64,000 bases of DNA. Source: Alphaproteobacteria bacterium. Its GTDB lineage: Bacteria > Myxococcota_A > UBA796 > GCA-2862545. Below the pieces are notes generated by a model. The model did no database searches, had not been told where the DNA came from, and was given only the letters and a program-made list of their open reading frames with translations. Made by a program: the position numbers and the translations under genes. Positions 1-9,600 of this stretch are shown here, piece by piece. The DNA lies in assembly GCA_020632875.1 (NCBI GenBank), contig JACKET010000027.1, positions 1-64,000 on the forward strand. Direction: 5' to 3'. Numbering within the stretch: position 1 is the stretch's first letter; the number at the start of each line of letters is the position of its first letter.

Positions 1-579
1 GTCCGGCTGGAGCACGGCTGGATCACCGGCCGGCGCAAGCTCTTCGTCGACGGCGAGCTGAAGCTCGACAGCGGCAACAATCTCGTGGACTTCGGAGGCG
101 GGTTCCGGCACGTGCTCGAGGGGCACGTGCTCGTGTGCACGACGCGCCCGTACAACTTCGTGTACCGGCACCTGCTGCTGGTCGACGGCGTGATCCAGGG
201 CGCCTTCGACGAAGCGCGGCGCGACAAGCACCTGCGCGTGCTCGGGCCCATCGTCGTGGGGGACGCGGAATACCGCACCCACACGCCGTGGGAGGGCTGT
301 CCGTTCCGGATCTGCCAGACCGACCGCGTCGTGTTCACGGCCGGCCTCGACGACGTGCTGGGCTACGAGATCCTGTGGATGGAGGGCGATCCCGACGCGC
401 TCTCGGGGCTGCTGCGAGAGCTCCTCGCCTCGGTCGAGCCGCCGGACGTGACCCAGCCCTTCGAGCTCGGGGGCCGGATGGTCGGGCTCCTCTCGCGCGA
501 GGATCCCGAGTCCCAGGCCGCCGCACAGGCGCTGAAGTGCGGGCTCGTCGACCTCGTCCCGGTCGAGCGGGTGGGTTGA
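1..579 (+). CDS. Hypothetical protein, 5' end missing (possibly FAIM1-like)
   Basis: The reading frame is open from base 1, so the gene begins outside the window and 192 residues of its C-terminal part are visible. A GTG at 85 lies inside the conserved-looking region and is probably not the start. The visible part has alternating beta-strand-like stretches such as LEHGWITGRRKLFVDGE and HLLLVDGV, which recall the repeated beta-sandwich of Fas apoptosis inhibitory molecule (FAIM1). That likeness is a weak inference from pattern only. There is no signal peptide or membrane segment in the visible part. It ends 2 bases before the convergent minus-strand membrane protein gene. Confidence 0.7.
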   Translation, partial: VRLEHGWITGRRKLFVDGELKLDSGNNLVDFGGGFRHVLEGHVLVCTTRPYNFVYRHLLLVDGVIQGAFDEARRDKHLRVLGPIVVGDAEYRTHTPWEGCPFRICQTDRVVFTAGLDDVLGYEILWMEGDPDALSGLLRELLASVEPPDVTQPFELGGRMVGLLSREDPESQAAAQALKCGLVDLVPVERVG

Positions 580-581
580 GC

Positions 582-1286
582 TCACTGAGCGTCGCGCTTC
601 GCCATCCGCTCACGGAGCGCGGCCGGCACGTCCTTCTCGGTGCCGCTTCGGCCGCGATTGGCCCGGCCGACCGCGCGGATCGCCTCGGCGATCCACTCCC
701 GCTCGGCGTCGGAGAGCCCGTGTGCGAACGCGGGCTGCGTCGGCACGCGCGCGACCTCGTGCTCGCCGTTCGGGCCGCGCACGCCGAGCGCCATCTCACC
801 GGCCGCCGTCTCCCGCCAGAACACGTCGCGCACGCTGGCGGCGGGGATCTCGAGGTCGCCGCAGCGCACGCCCGCGCTCCCCACCGAGAGCACCTGCGCG
901 TCCTCGCGGCCCGGGCCGGACTCCTCCATCAGCACGCTCGCGAGGAACGCCAGGAACCCGAACACGGGGAGCACCGCCATGACGGGCTCGATCGCGCCGA
1001 GACCCAGCGCGAGCGCCGGCAGTACGAGCCCGATGACGAGCCGCCACCTGCGGTACGGGAGGCGACCCACGAGGTGGATGCGCCAGCCGTCCGGCGAGCC
1101 GGGCTCCACTCGCAGCGTGTCGGGCGGGGCTCCCGGGTCGGACACCCGCCTGCGGACCCGTTCGGACGCGTGCTTCGGAGCATCCCCCTCCGGTGGGCCC
1201 TGCAGCCACGGCGCGGATTCGCGCGCCGCCCAGCGCTTCACGCCCTTCAGGCGCGGCGCGGTGCGGCGCGGACCCTTCCGGCCCAT
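582..1286 (-). CDS. Small membrane protein, paralogue of the 12625-13182 gene
   Basis: This 234-residue protein has a basic N-terminal ~80 residues, a hydrophobic hairpin at about residues 82-118 (likely two membrane helices), and a soluble C-terminal half. Its ATG overlaps the TGA of the upstream moxR gene by one base (TGATG), so the two are translationally coupled. The C-terminus reads GTEKDVPAALRERM. The otherwise divergent membrane protein at 12625-13182 ends GTEGDVPAAIRSLRDAE, and both have the order hydrophobic hairpin, beta-rich segment, this tail. The function is unknown. Coupling to MoxR suggests a role in envelope protein assembly, but this is only inferred. Confidence 0.7.
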   Translation of the reverse strand: MGRKGPRRTAPRLKGVKRWAARESAPWLQGPPEGDAPKHASERVRRRVSDPGAPPDTLRVEPGSPDGWRIHLVGRLPYRRWRLVIGLVLPALALGLGAIEPVMAVLPVFGFLAFLASVLMEESGPGREDAQVLSVGSAGVRCGDLEIPAASVRDVFWRETAAGEMALGVRGPNGEHEVARVPTQPAFAHGLSDAEREWIAEAIRAVGRANRGRSGTEKDVPAALRERMAKRDAQ

Positions 1287-2266
1287 CAGTGCATGTCGAC
1301 CTGATCGAGCAGGACCCCGGCGAGCTTCTCGGCGTCGAGACCGTCGGCCTCGGCTTCGTACGTCGGCAGGATGCGGTGCCGGAGCACGTCGCGACCGATG
1401 GCCTTCACGTCTTCGGGCGTGGCGTAGCCGCGGCCCTCGAGGAACGCGTGGGCACGGGCCGCCGCGGCCATGGCGATCGACGCGCGCGGAGACGCGCCGA
1501 ACTCGATGGCGTTCGCGAGCTTCTTGTCGATGCGGCCGGGCTCGCGCGTGGCGCGTACGATGTCGACGATGTACCGCATGAGCACGTCGGTGACCTTGAT
1601 CTGGCGCACGAGCTTCTGTGCGGAGACGAGCTGGTCGACGGTCATCTGGGCGGACAGCGACGGCGGCGCCTCGCTCGACCGGGCGATGATCTCGAGCTCT
1701 TCTTCGAGGGTCGGGTAGGTGACCGAGAGCTTCAGGATGAACCGGTCCATCTGGGCTTCGGGAAGCGGGTAGGTGCCCTCCTGCTCGACCGGGTTCTGCG
1801 TGGCGAGCACGAGGAACGGGTAGGGCAGCGGGTAGGACTGGTCGCCGAGCGTGACCTGGCGCTCCTGCATGGCCTCGAGGAGCGCCGACTGCACCTTGGG
1901 CGGCGCGCGGTTGATCTCGTCGGCGAGCAGGATGTTCGCGAACATCGGCCCGAGCCGCGTCGTGAACTCGCCCGTGGCGGGCTGGTAGATCTGCGTGCCG
2001 AGCAGGTCGGCGGGCAGCAGATCCGGGGTGAACTGGATGCGCGAGAACTGCAGCGCCATGGACTCGGCCAGCGCCTTGACCGCGGTGGTCTTGGCGAGGC
2101 CCGGCACGCCTTCGATGAGGACGTGGCCGTTGGCGAGCAGCCCGATGAGCAGCCGGTCGACCATGTACTTCTGGCCGACGAGCACGCGGCCCATCTCTCT
2201 GCGCGCCGCGTCGAACGCCTCGGCCTGTCGCGCGACCTGTGCCTCGATCTGATGGATGTCCGACAC
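1286..2266 (-). CDS. moxR: MoxR-family AAA+ ATPase
   Basis: MoxR ATPases are AAA+ chaperones that help assemble or activate partner complexes, often together with von Willebrand A-domain proteins. The 326-residue product matches the family length. It has Walker A GVPGLAKTT near residue 50, Walker B/DEIN (ILLADEINRAPPKVQSALLE) near 110, and the sensor-1 segment LATQNPVEQEGTYPLPEAQ with downstream DRF. The frame is open much further upstream, but GTG at 2266 was chosen because GGAG lies 5 bases before it and the family N-terminus (HQIEAQVARQ) follows. It is coupled by TGATG to the downstream membrane protein. No DUF58 or VWA partner is adjacent; the VIT-VWA protein is 28 kb away. Confidence 0.93.
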   Translation of the reverse strand: MSDIHQIEAQVARQAEAFDAARREMGRVLVGQKYMVDRLLIGLLANGHVLIEGVPGLAKTTAVKALAESMALQFSRIQFTPDLLPADLLGTQIYQPATGEFTTRLGPMFANILLADEINRAPPKVQSALLEAMQERQVTLGDQSYPLPYPFLVLATQNPVEQEGTYPLPEAQMDRFILKLSVTYPTLEEELEIIARSSEAPPSLSAQMTVDQLVSAQKLVRQIKVTDVLMRYIVDIVRATREPGRIDKKLANAIEFGASPRASIAMAAAARAHAFLEGRGYATPEDVKAIGRDVLRHRILPTYEAEADGLDAEKLAGVLLDQVDMH

Positions 2267-2285
2267 ACTCTCTCCGTTGGCGTGG

Positions 2286-2322
2286 ACTCTAACGTCCCGA
2301 CAGCCCGACGCGGCGATATGTT
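2286..2322. promoter_or_regulatory. Divergent -10 elements for moxR and the transglutaminase-like gene
   Basis: On the minus strand TAGAGT (2291-2286) lies 20 bases before the moxR GTG and its Shine-Dalgarno. On the plus strand TATGTT (2317-2322) is followed by seven bases and ATG at 2330 with no Shine-Dalgarno, which suggests a leaderless message and favours 2330 over the ATG at 2318. No clear -35 boxes were seen. The assignment rests on position and on the same TANNNT pattern at other genes in the window. Confidence 0.4.
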
Positions 2323-2329
2323 CCCGACG

Positions 2330-2965
2330 ATGGACCGGTACCTGGAGCCGAACGCCTTCGTCGACTCCGATCACCCCGCGGTGATCGGCTTCACCGAGCA
2401 GCACGCGGCGGGGCTCGAGGGCATCGAGGCCGCGACCACGCTGTACCTCGCGGTGCGCGACGGCTGGCGCTACAACCCGTGGCGCGTGCTGTTCACGCGC
2501 GAAGACTACCGGGCGAGCGGCGTGGTGCTCCGCGATCCCGACGAGGGCGCGCACTGCATCGACAAGGCGCTGCTCCTCGCGGCGGCGTGCCGCGTGAAGG
2601 GCATCCCGAGCCGCCTGCACTTCGCGGATGTCCGCAACCACGTCGGCACCGCGAAGCTCGAGCAGAAGCTCGGCACGGATCTGCTCGTGTTCCACGGCTA
2701 CGCCGAGCTGTTCCTCGAAGGGCGCTGGGTCGCCGCGACCCCGGCGTTCAACAAGGAGCTCTGCGCCCATCTGGGCGTGCAGCCGCTCGAGTTCGACGGT
2801 CGGAACGACAGCATCTTCCAGGAGTACGACCCGGTCGCGGGGCGGTTCATGGAGTACGTCGCCGACCACGGCTCCCACGCCGACATCCCGTTCGAGCGCA
2901 TGCTCGCCGCGTGGAAGACGCACTACCGGTCGCTCGCGGCCGAGGGGCGCTGGCCGAAACCCTGA
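2330..2965 (+). CDS. Transglutaminase-like (papain-fold) domain protein
   Basis: The 211-residue cytosolic protein has the core pattern of the transglutaminase-like superfamily: HCIDKALLLAAACRVKGIPSRL around the expected nucleophile (Cys at about residue 76), and FHGYAELFLEGRW with His at about 122. The third triad residue, normally Asp in a DP-T/A-F motif, appears as Thr (ATPAF), so catalysis may be altered. The family cleaves or cross-links amide bonds; the substrate here is unknown. The start at 2330 is preferred over 2318 because of the promoter spacing. It is divergent from moxR, and bacterial transglutaminase-like genes often occur near moxR. Confidence 0.85.
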   Translation: MDRYLEPNAFVDSDHPAVIGFTEQHAAGLEGIEAATTLYLAVRDGWRYNPWRVLFTREDYRASGVVLRDPDEGAHCIDKALLLAAACRVKGIPSRLHFADVRNHVGTAKLEQKLGTDLLVFHGYAELFLEGRWVAATPAFNKELCAHLGVQPLEFDGRNDSIFQEYDPVAGRFMEYVADHGSHADIPFERMLAAWKTHYRSLAAEGRWPKP

Positions 2966-2997
2966 CGGAGCCCGCCGCGCGAAGCGCCAGGGCGCCG

Positions 2998-3148
2998 CCC
3001 GTTCCCGTTCCCACTCCCGTTCCCGTTCCCGACGGAGCTCGGACCCGAGACACCGCGGACGTCAGCGCCGGAGTCGGACGGCTGCCGACTGAGAGGGCGC
3101 CCCCGCCGCCTCGAATCGGGAACGGGAACGGGAACGGGAACGGGAGGA
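2998..3148. repeat. Long inverted repeat of GGGAAC hexamers between convergent genes
   Basis: The left arm (about 2998-3031) is a run of GTTCCC units and the right arm (about 3117-3147) a run of GGGAAC units. The arms are complementary over roughly 32 bases with one two-base mismatch in the middle unit and are about 86 bases apart. It lies between the convergent ends of the transglutaminase-like and PEGA kinase genes. It could act as a bidirectional terminator or extrude as a cruciform. No T-tract follows either arm, so classical intrinsic termination is not shown. Confidence 0.6.
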
Positions 3149-3179
3149 GTGTGGAGCGCGCTCCGCGCGTGACCGGCTC

Positions 3180-4931
3180 CTACCGGTTCTCCGACATGCC
3201 CCCGATCCACGAGCCCGTCCCGGCGTCCCAGCGGTAGCTCGTCGGGCTGCGCGTCCCCACGCGGATGCTGCGCTCGATGCGACCGGCGGTCGCGTGGACC
3301 AGCACGATCGTGTGGTCGCCGTGGGGCATCGGGTAGCCGACCATCGGCGTCGTCCCGATCTTCTTGCCATCGAGCTCGACCGTCGCGCCCCACGGGTCCG
3401 ACACCACGTCCACCAGACGCGTCCGGACCGCGACGGGCTCGGGATCCGGCACTGGCGCCGCGACCGGCTGCGGCGCGGGCTTCACGGGCTCGGGACGCAC
3501 GGGACGCGGCCGGACCGGCTGCGGAACCGGGTCGGGTTCGGGCTCGGGCTCGGGCTCCGGCTCCGGCTCGGGCTGGACGCCGCACGGCGCGCTGACCGAG
3601 AAGTCCCAGCACACGCTGTAGCCCCCGTCGAGGTCGACCTCGAACGTCGCGGGCTCGCTGCCCTCGCGCGTCAGCACGAGCGTGTGGGCGCCCTCCTCGA
3701 GATCGCCGGCCCACGGCACCGAGACCGACGCGCCGCCGTCGACCGCCAGCTCGCCATCGGGCAGCGCGAACACCATCACGCGGTGGACCGGCGGGGGTGG
3801 CGGCTCGAGCGCGACGGCCGGCTCGACCTCGACGACCTCGGGCTGGCTCGCCCACCACACGGCGAACGCGATGGCGATGCCGAGCACGCCCACCGCAGCG
3901 ACGGCCGTCGCGCCGAGCAACGTCAGCGCACCGCCGAACATCAGCGTGCGGGAGCGTCCTCCCGTCGGCTCGTCGTCGAGCAGCTCGGTCGGGAGGCCGT
4001 GGATCCCGGGCTGCCAGAGCGTCTCGGAGAGCACGGCACCCACGAGGTCGTCCGCTTCTTCGCCGTCTCCGGTCCGGATGCCCTCGGACCACTCGCGCAG
4101 CCAGGGCTCGGGCAGGGTCTGGCGCAGCTCGCGGCACCGCCGCTCGACCTCGCGGGCCGTCGGGCGCTTGCGGTGGTCGGGGTGCCGCATGGACGCCGCC
4201 AGCGCGAGGACGGCCGCGAGATCTGCGTCCCCGTCGGCCGCTTCGAGCACCTCGTCGGCTTCGATCTCGGCGGGCGGGCGCTGCCCGGCGCGCTCGCCCG
4301 TGGCCAGCACCCACAGCACGACGCCGAGGCTGTACACGTCGCCCGCCGGCTCCTCGATCGCCGAGAGCCGTTCGGGCGCCATGTAGCCGGGCGTTCCGGC
4401 GATCTGGTTGGTGGTCTTGGACTCGCGCGTGGAGAAGCTCGCGCGCGCGACGCCGAAGTCGAGGAGCCGGATCTCGCCGGTCGGGGTGATCTGGATGTTG
4501 CCCGGCTTGATATCGCGGTGGAGGAGCTGGAGCGCTTCGCCCTCGGGCCCCACGAAGTGGAACGCCTTGTCGAGGACGCGCGCGACCTCCCCGACCACCT
4601 CGACCGCGACGCCGGGCGGGAAGCGCCGGCGCTGCTTCATCAGCCCGGCGCAGGACTGTCCGTCGACGAAGTCCATCACCACCGCCCAGCGGCCCGCGAG
4701 CTGGATGGGCGGATCGACGCTGACGATGGCACGGTCGCGGATCAGCCCGAGGATCCGGGCCTCGTCGCGGAACCGGCGGAGCATGTCGGGCGGCGGGTCG
4801 GGGTCGTGCAGGACCTTGATCGCGACGTCCTTGCTGAACTCCGCGGCGCCGTCGAGGCGCGCGCGGTACACGCGCCCGAAGCCGCCGCTGCCCAACACAC
4901 CCGTGACCTGGTACCGCCGTGACTCCGCCAC
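3180..4931 (-). CDS. Transmembrane Ser/Thr protein kinase with PEGA domain
   Basis: This 583-residue Hanks-type kinase has a Gly-rich loop (GSGGFGRVYRA), VAIK lysine, catalytic loop HRDIKPGN near residue 136, DFG near 157 and APE as MAPERL. The kinase domain fills about residues 1-270. A strongly hydrophobic helix lies near 325-355, followed by outside regions with a (Pro-Glu)n and Pro-Val-Arg linker and a C-terminal PEGA domain (WGATVELDGKKIGTTP). PEGA domains are usually extracytoplasmic and bind surface components. GTG at 4931 was chosen because the upstream lectin-like gene stops two bases before it (TGACCGTG), implying coupling. The substrate is unknown, but the exterior module suggests it senses the envelope or the partner lipoprotein. 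Confidence 0.92.
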   Translation of the reverse strand: MAESRRYQVTGVLGSGGFGRVYRARLDGAAEFSKDVAIKVLHDPDPPPDMLRRFRDEARILGLIRDRAIVSVDPPIQLAGRWAVVMDFVDGQSCAGLMKQRRRFPPGVAVEVVGEVARVLDKAFHFVGPEGEALQLLHRDIKPGNIQITPTGEIRLLDFGVARASFSTRESKTTNQIAGTPGYMAPERLSAIEEPAGDVYSLGVVLWVLATGERAGQRPPAEIEADEVLEAADGDADLAAVLALAASMRHPDHRKRPTAREVERRCRELRQTLPEPWLREWSEGIRTGDGEEADDLVGAVLSETLWQPGIHGLPTELLDDEPTGGRSRTLMFGGALTLLGATAVAAVGVLGIAIAFAVWWASQPEVVEVEPAVALEPPPPPVHRVMVFALPDGELAVDGGASVSVPWAGDLEEGAHTLVLTREGSEPATFEVDLDGGYSVCWDFSVSAPCGVQPEPEPEPEPEPEPDPVPQPVRPRPVRPEPVKPAPQPVAAPVPDPEPVAVRTRLVDVVSDPWGATVELDGKKIGTTPMVGYPMPHGDHTIVLVHATAGRIERSIRVGTRSPTSYRWDAGTGSWIGGMSENR

Positions 4932-4933
4932 GG

Positions 4934-5788
4934 TCAGTCGACGACCTCGAGGTCGCGGGGCTCGACGAACGGCCGCTCGCAGACGAAAGCGCTCGTCGCC
5001 CACGGAGCCGGCGGGCCGCCCTCGGCGAGCAGCAGGCACACCGAAGAGGCCTCGGGATCGAGCCGGATGGAGAGGCGCACCGCGTCGAGGTCGTCACGGA
5101 CGACCTGGGGGAGCTGTGCGGGATCGGGCGCGGCACCCGCGCAGAACGCCAGATCGGGCGCCGTGCCGCCCGGCCACACCCACGCCGAGCCATCCCACGA
5201 CACGTCGACGAGGCCCTCCCAGGGGCCGGCCGCGAGGGTGTCGGCCGCCGCCAGCATCCGCGACAGGTGCGCATCCTGGTCGGGGACCGCGAGCCCGCCT
5301 TCGGGCGACCACCCGACCTCCCCGCAGAACGACTCCACCTGCGCCGTGCTGACGGGCGTGTCGACCTCGGCCAGCAGGAGCTCGACGCCCGCCGCCTGGG
5401 TCACGACGAACCGGTCCGCGAACGCCGGCGGACACACGCCGAGCGCGGCGCCGGAGAGCGGGTCCTCGTCGTCGCAGTCGGCGGGATTCCTCACCCAACG
5501 CCGCGATTCACTGCTCCCTTCCGGGCACGCGCTCAGCGAAGGTGCCGTGACGGGGAACCAGGTCGGCTCGCCCGGCGCGCCGTAGCCGTCGGCATCGCAG
5601 TCGGGCCAGTACCGGAGCAGCGTGGGGGTGAGGCACGACTCCGCCGTGATGGTCTCGGGGTCGATGTCGGCCTCGAGGCCCTGCGCCGCCCACTCCTCGC
5701 GGATGTGGTCGATGCACTCCCACTTCTCCTTCTCCTGACGGTGCAGGCCCGGATTCAGGATGCAGCCGGAGAGCAGCAGCGCGATCAT
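4934..5788 (-). CDS. Lipoprotein with MopE-type motif and C-type-lectin-like domain
   Basis: The 284-residue product begins MIALLLSGC, a very short lipoprotein signal with the lipobox Cys at residue 9. Asp-rich segments (DCDADGYG, then DCDDEDPLSG) match the putative metal-binding motif common in myxobacterial surface proteins. The last ~140 residues follow a C-type lectin fold: VDVSWDGSAWVWPGG, then CLLLAEGG, then W..SAFVCER at the end, with paired Cys. C-type-lectin-like domains bind sugars, proteins or ice, and the ligand is unknown. The ATG overlaps the upstream TGA by four bases (ATGA), and the gene ends two bases before the PEGA kinase start. It is therefore a candidate surface partner of that kinase. 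Confidence 0.8.
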   Translation of the reverse strand: MIALLLSGCILNPGLHRQEKEKWECIDHIREEWAAQGLEADIDPETITAESCLTPTLLRYWPDCDADGYGAPGEPTWFPVTAPSLSACPEGSSESRRWVRNPADCDDEDPLSGAALGVCPPAFADRFVVTQAAGVELLLAEVDTPVSTAQVESFCGEVGWSPEGGLAVPDQDAHLSRMLAAADTLAAGPWEGLVDVSWDGSAWVWPGGTAPDLAFCAGAAPDPAQLPQVVRDDLDAVRLSIRLDPEASSVCLLLAEGGPPAPWATSAFVCERPFVEPRDLEVVD

Positions 5789-6588
5789 CGCTGGCGCGTC
5801 GCCCAGAGGATGCCGAAGAGGGCCGACGTGCCGATGGCCGTCACGCTCCCCGTGGCGAACGCCACCTGCCCGGCGAACGCGTTGTCGACGCCCTTCACGC
5901 TGGTCGCGTCGCGCATCGCGCCGTTCTGGCGGTCGGCGGCCCAGGCCAGCCCACCGGCAGCCGCGAGCGACGCGCCGGAGAGCACGAGCAGGCCGGGCTG
6001 CTTCACGCGGTCGGCACCCGACTCGACGACGTCGATGACATAGGGTGCCGTCTGGATGCCGGTCTCGAGCACGAGCCGCTGATCCGGAGCCAGGTAGATC
6101 ATCCGCCCGTACAGCACCTCGTTCTGCAGGTCGGTGATCTGGATGGCGTGGACCCCGGCCGGTGCCGTGTTGAGGTCGGGTGCCGGGCCGCCGTCGAGCA
6201 GCGCGATGTTGCCGCCGATCTCGGGCACGAGCAGGATCTCGCCCGTTCCGCCGTCGGCCTCGGCCGCAGCGGCGTCGAAGGCCTCGCGAATGCCGGGCCC
6301 CCACTGGTCGACGTACCCGCCGGGATCGACGCGGGCCGCCGCGCTGAACGCGTCGTGGGCGCGGGTCTCGTCGCGCGTGACGGTGGCCAGCACGCCCTCG
6401 AGCACCCAGAACCGGCCGAGCTGCGCGGGAGACGCGGGCGACCCGCAGCCCAGCGCCGCTTCGGCGAGGAGCAGCGAATCCTCGGCTGCCCGGGTGTGGA
6501 CCAGCTTCACGTCGCTCTCGACCCGATCGAGGCGGGCGTCGAGGTCGGGACACGCAGCGGACGCGGCGTAGAGGAGCCACAGGAGCAT
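5785..6588 (-). CDS. Exported membrane protein of unknown function
   Basis: This 267-residue protein starts MLLWLLYAASAACPD (signal peptide). A helical region resembling a tetratricopeptide-type repeat (about 20-115) follows, then a beta-rich middle and two hydrophobic helices near the C-terminus (GLLVLSGASLAAAGGLAW and TGSVTAIGTSALFGILW). The family is not recognised. The layout resembles helical-repeat proteins encoded with myxobacterial kinase operons. ATG at 6588 was chosen because the signal peptide begins there and TACCAT lies exactly six bases before it with no Shine-Dalgarno, so it may be leaderless. It is the first gene of a three-gene overlapping operon with the lectin-like lipoprotein and the PEGA kinase. 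Confidence 0.75.
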   Translation of the reverse strand: MLLWLLYAASAACPDLDARLDRVESDVKLVHTRAAEDSLLLAEAALGCGSPASPAQLGRFWVLEGVLATVTRDETRAHDAFSAAARVDPGGYVDQWGPGIREAFDAAAAEADGGTGEILLVPEIGGNIALLDGGPAPDLNTAPAGVHAIQITDLQNEVLYGRMIYLAPDQRLVLETGIQTAPYVIDVVESGADRVKQPGLLVLSGASLAAAGGLAWAADRQNGAMRDATSVKGVDNAFAGQVAFATGSVTAIGTSALFGILWATRQR

Positions 6589-6592
6589 GACC

Positions 6593-6608
6593 CGATGGTA
6601 TACCATCG
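6593..6608. promoter_or_regulatory. 16-bp perfect palindrome forming a divergent promoter
   Basis: CGATGGTATACCATCG is its own reverse complement. Each strand contains TACCAT, a plausible -10 hexamer. On the minus strand it sits exactly six bases before the ATG at 6588. On the plus strand it sits 28 bases before the ATG at 6635. The symmetry could be two back-to-back -10 boxes, an operator for a dimeric regulator, or both. Confidence 0.5.
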
Positions 6609-6634
6609 ACCCATCGAAAACAGGGGGGCCACGC

Positions 6635-9600
6635 ATGTGGACAGCGCTGCTGCTCGTGCTCGTGGGTCCCGCCCGGGCCGGCTCGACCGAGAGCGACTAC
6701 GTCTCGTGCCACGACGGCTTCGACAACGACGGCGACGGGTTCACCGACTACCCGTCCGACCCGGGCTGTGCTCCCTTCGACGGGACCGAGAACACCTTCG
6801 CCGACTGCACCGACGGATTCGACAACGACGGCGACGGGCTGGTCGACACGGCCGACTCCAACTGCGCTCCCTGGGTCGACAACGACGGCGACGGCTACTG
6901 CGAGAACAGCACCCAGTGCGCCGATGGGTCGCTCCCGGGCGACTGCAACGACCTGCAGAGCCAGGCGGCACCCGACCACTCCGAGAACACGTTCGCCCTG
7001 TGTGACGACGGAATCGACAACGACTGCGACCTGAATGCAGACGCAGCCGACATGGGGTGCGCCCCCTGGGTCGACAACGACGGCGACGGCTACTGCGAGA
7101 GCGCGACCAACTGCGTCGGCGGGTTCGCTCCGAACGACTGCAACGACGCCGACCCCCTGGCGTCGCCCGGCAGCCTCGAGAACACCTTCGCGCGGTGCTC
7201 CGACGGGGTCGACAACGACTGCGACGGCGGCGTCGACCCCGACGACTCCAGCTGCAACCCCTGGGTCGACAACGACGGCGATGGCCAGTGCGAGTCGAGC
7301 AGCTGCGTCGACGGCTCCCCCTCCAGCACGCCCGACTGCGACGACTCCGACGCCGCCGAGTACGTGCAGCCCGCCGAGCCCGCCGTGCTCTGCAACGACG
7401 GGAGGGACAACGACTGCGACGGCAACCCCGACCTCGCCGACAGCGACTGCGGCGGGATCGAAGATCTCGACAACGACGGCTACTGCCCGAACGGGCGCGA
7501 CATCAACAACGACGGGGTGTGCACCACGGCGGCCGAGACCGCGGCCCAGCCCGACTGCGAAGAGGGCAACCCTGGCCGATTCCCCGGCAACACCGAGGTG
7601 GTCGCCGACAACATCGACCAGAACTGCGATGACGGCGACAGCTGCTACTTCGACGGCGACAACGACGACTACGGAACGGCGACGGTCGTCACCGCGACCA
7701 CGACCGACTGCGCGACCGAGCCCAACGTCTCGAGGTTCAACAACGACTGCGACGACAGCCAGAGCTCCACCTACCCGGGGGCGCCCGAGGTCGCGGGCGA
7801 CGGGGTCGACCAGGACTGCGACACGCGCGACATGTGCTGGCGCGACAACGACAACGACAACTTCGGCCAGAACGTCCAGCTGAACGGGCTGACGCTGTCG
7901 TGCCTGCTCGACGCCGGTCGCGCGCCCGTGAACACCGACTGCAACGACGCGGCGCCGAACAACTACCCGGGCAACGTCGAGGTGTGCGACGGGGTGGACA
8001 ACAACTGCGTGGGGGGCGCCGACGAGCCGGGCCCACAGATCACGTACGCGTCCTGGTACCGCGACGCCGACGGCGACAGCCACGGCACTCCCGACGACAT
8101 CCAGAACACCTGCAACGGCGCCCCCCTCGGGTATGTCGCCAGCAGCGACGACTGCGACGATGCCGATGGCATCAACTACCCGGGCAACGCCGAGGTCTGC
8201 GACGGTCAGGACAACGACTGCAACGGCCTCGACGACGCCGGCAATCCGGGCACCGACAACTGGGAGACCGACAACGACGGCGATGGGCAGCGCGAGTGCG
8301 AGCTCGACTGTGACGACTCGAACCCGAACCGGTTCAACGGGAACCCCGAGATCCCCGCCAACGGCGTCGACAACGACTGCAACAACCGCGAGCTCTGCTA
8401 CGTCGACGGCGATCAGGACACGTACGGCAACCAGGGCGGCGCCACGGTGCAGTCCGCGAGCGGCGCTCCCGCGTGGTCGTGCCTGGCCAGCGGCCTCTCC
8501 CCCGTGGCCACCGACTGCAACGATGCGAACGGCACCGTGCATCCTGGGGCGGCGGAGGGGATCGCCGACAACCTCGACCAGAACTGCGACGGCGTCGAGC
8601 TGTGCTACCGCGACCTCGACATGGACGGGCACGGGATCGAGACCGGCCAGACCGTGATCAGCCCCGATCTGCTCTGCCAGCGCCTCCAGGGCGAGAGCGG
8701 CATCGCCGACGACTGCAACGACAACAACAACACGATCTACGCCGGGGCACCCGAGATCCTCTTCGACGGAATCGACCAGGACTGCAACGGGGTCGACAGC
8801 GTCGAGTGTTTCACGGACTCCGACGGTGACGGGGTCGGAATCCCGGTGTTCTTCGTCGGTGCCGGCCTCGACGGCGACTGCCTCGACGCGAACGAGTCCT
8901 ATTCCTCCGCGGACTGCAACGACGGCAACGCGAACATCCACCCGGGCTTCGCGCTCCCGGGGGTGATCGCCGTCCAGGCCGCTCCCGAGGTGTGCGGCGA
9001 CGGCGTCGACTCCGACTGCGACGGCCAGAACGGGCCGAACTGGGACGACGACGGCGACGGGCTCACGTACGCCCAGGAGACCCCGCTCGGGCTCGACGAC
9101 TGCGACCTCGACGTCGACAACGACGGGCTGAGCGACGGCGTGGAGGTGGCGAACGGCTCGAACCCGAGCAACCCCGACACCGACGGCGACACGATCCCCG
9201 ACAACATCGAGTACACGGGCGGTGCCAACCCGTCGCCGCGGAACACGGACGGAGACGCCTTCCCGGACTTCGACGACACCGACGACGACAACGACGGCGT
9301 CCCGACGGCGGCCGAGGCGCCCCTCGGCAACACCGACAACGACACCGAGCCCGACTACCGCGACACCGACGACGACAACGACGGCATCCCCACCCTCCTC
9401 GAGGACCAGGACGCCGATGGCGACCCCCGCAACGACGACACCGACGGGGACGGGCTGCCGGACTACCTCGATCCGGACGACGACAACGACGGCATCCTCA
9501 CCGCCGTCGAAGCGCAGTTCGGCAACGGCCCGGGCGTCGACTGGGACGGAGACGGGCTCCCGGGGCACCTCGACTACGACTCCGACGACGACGGCGTCCT

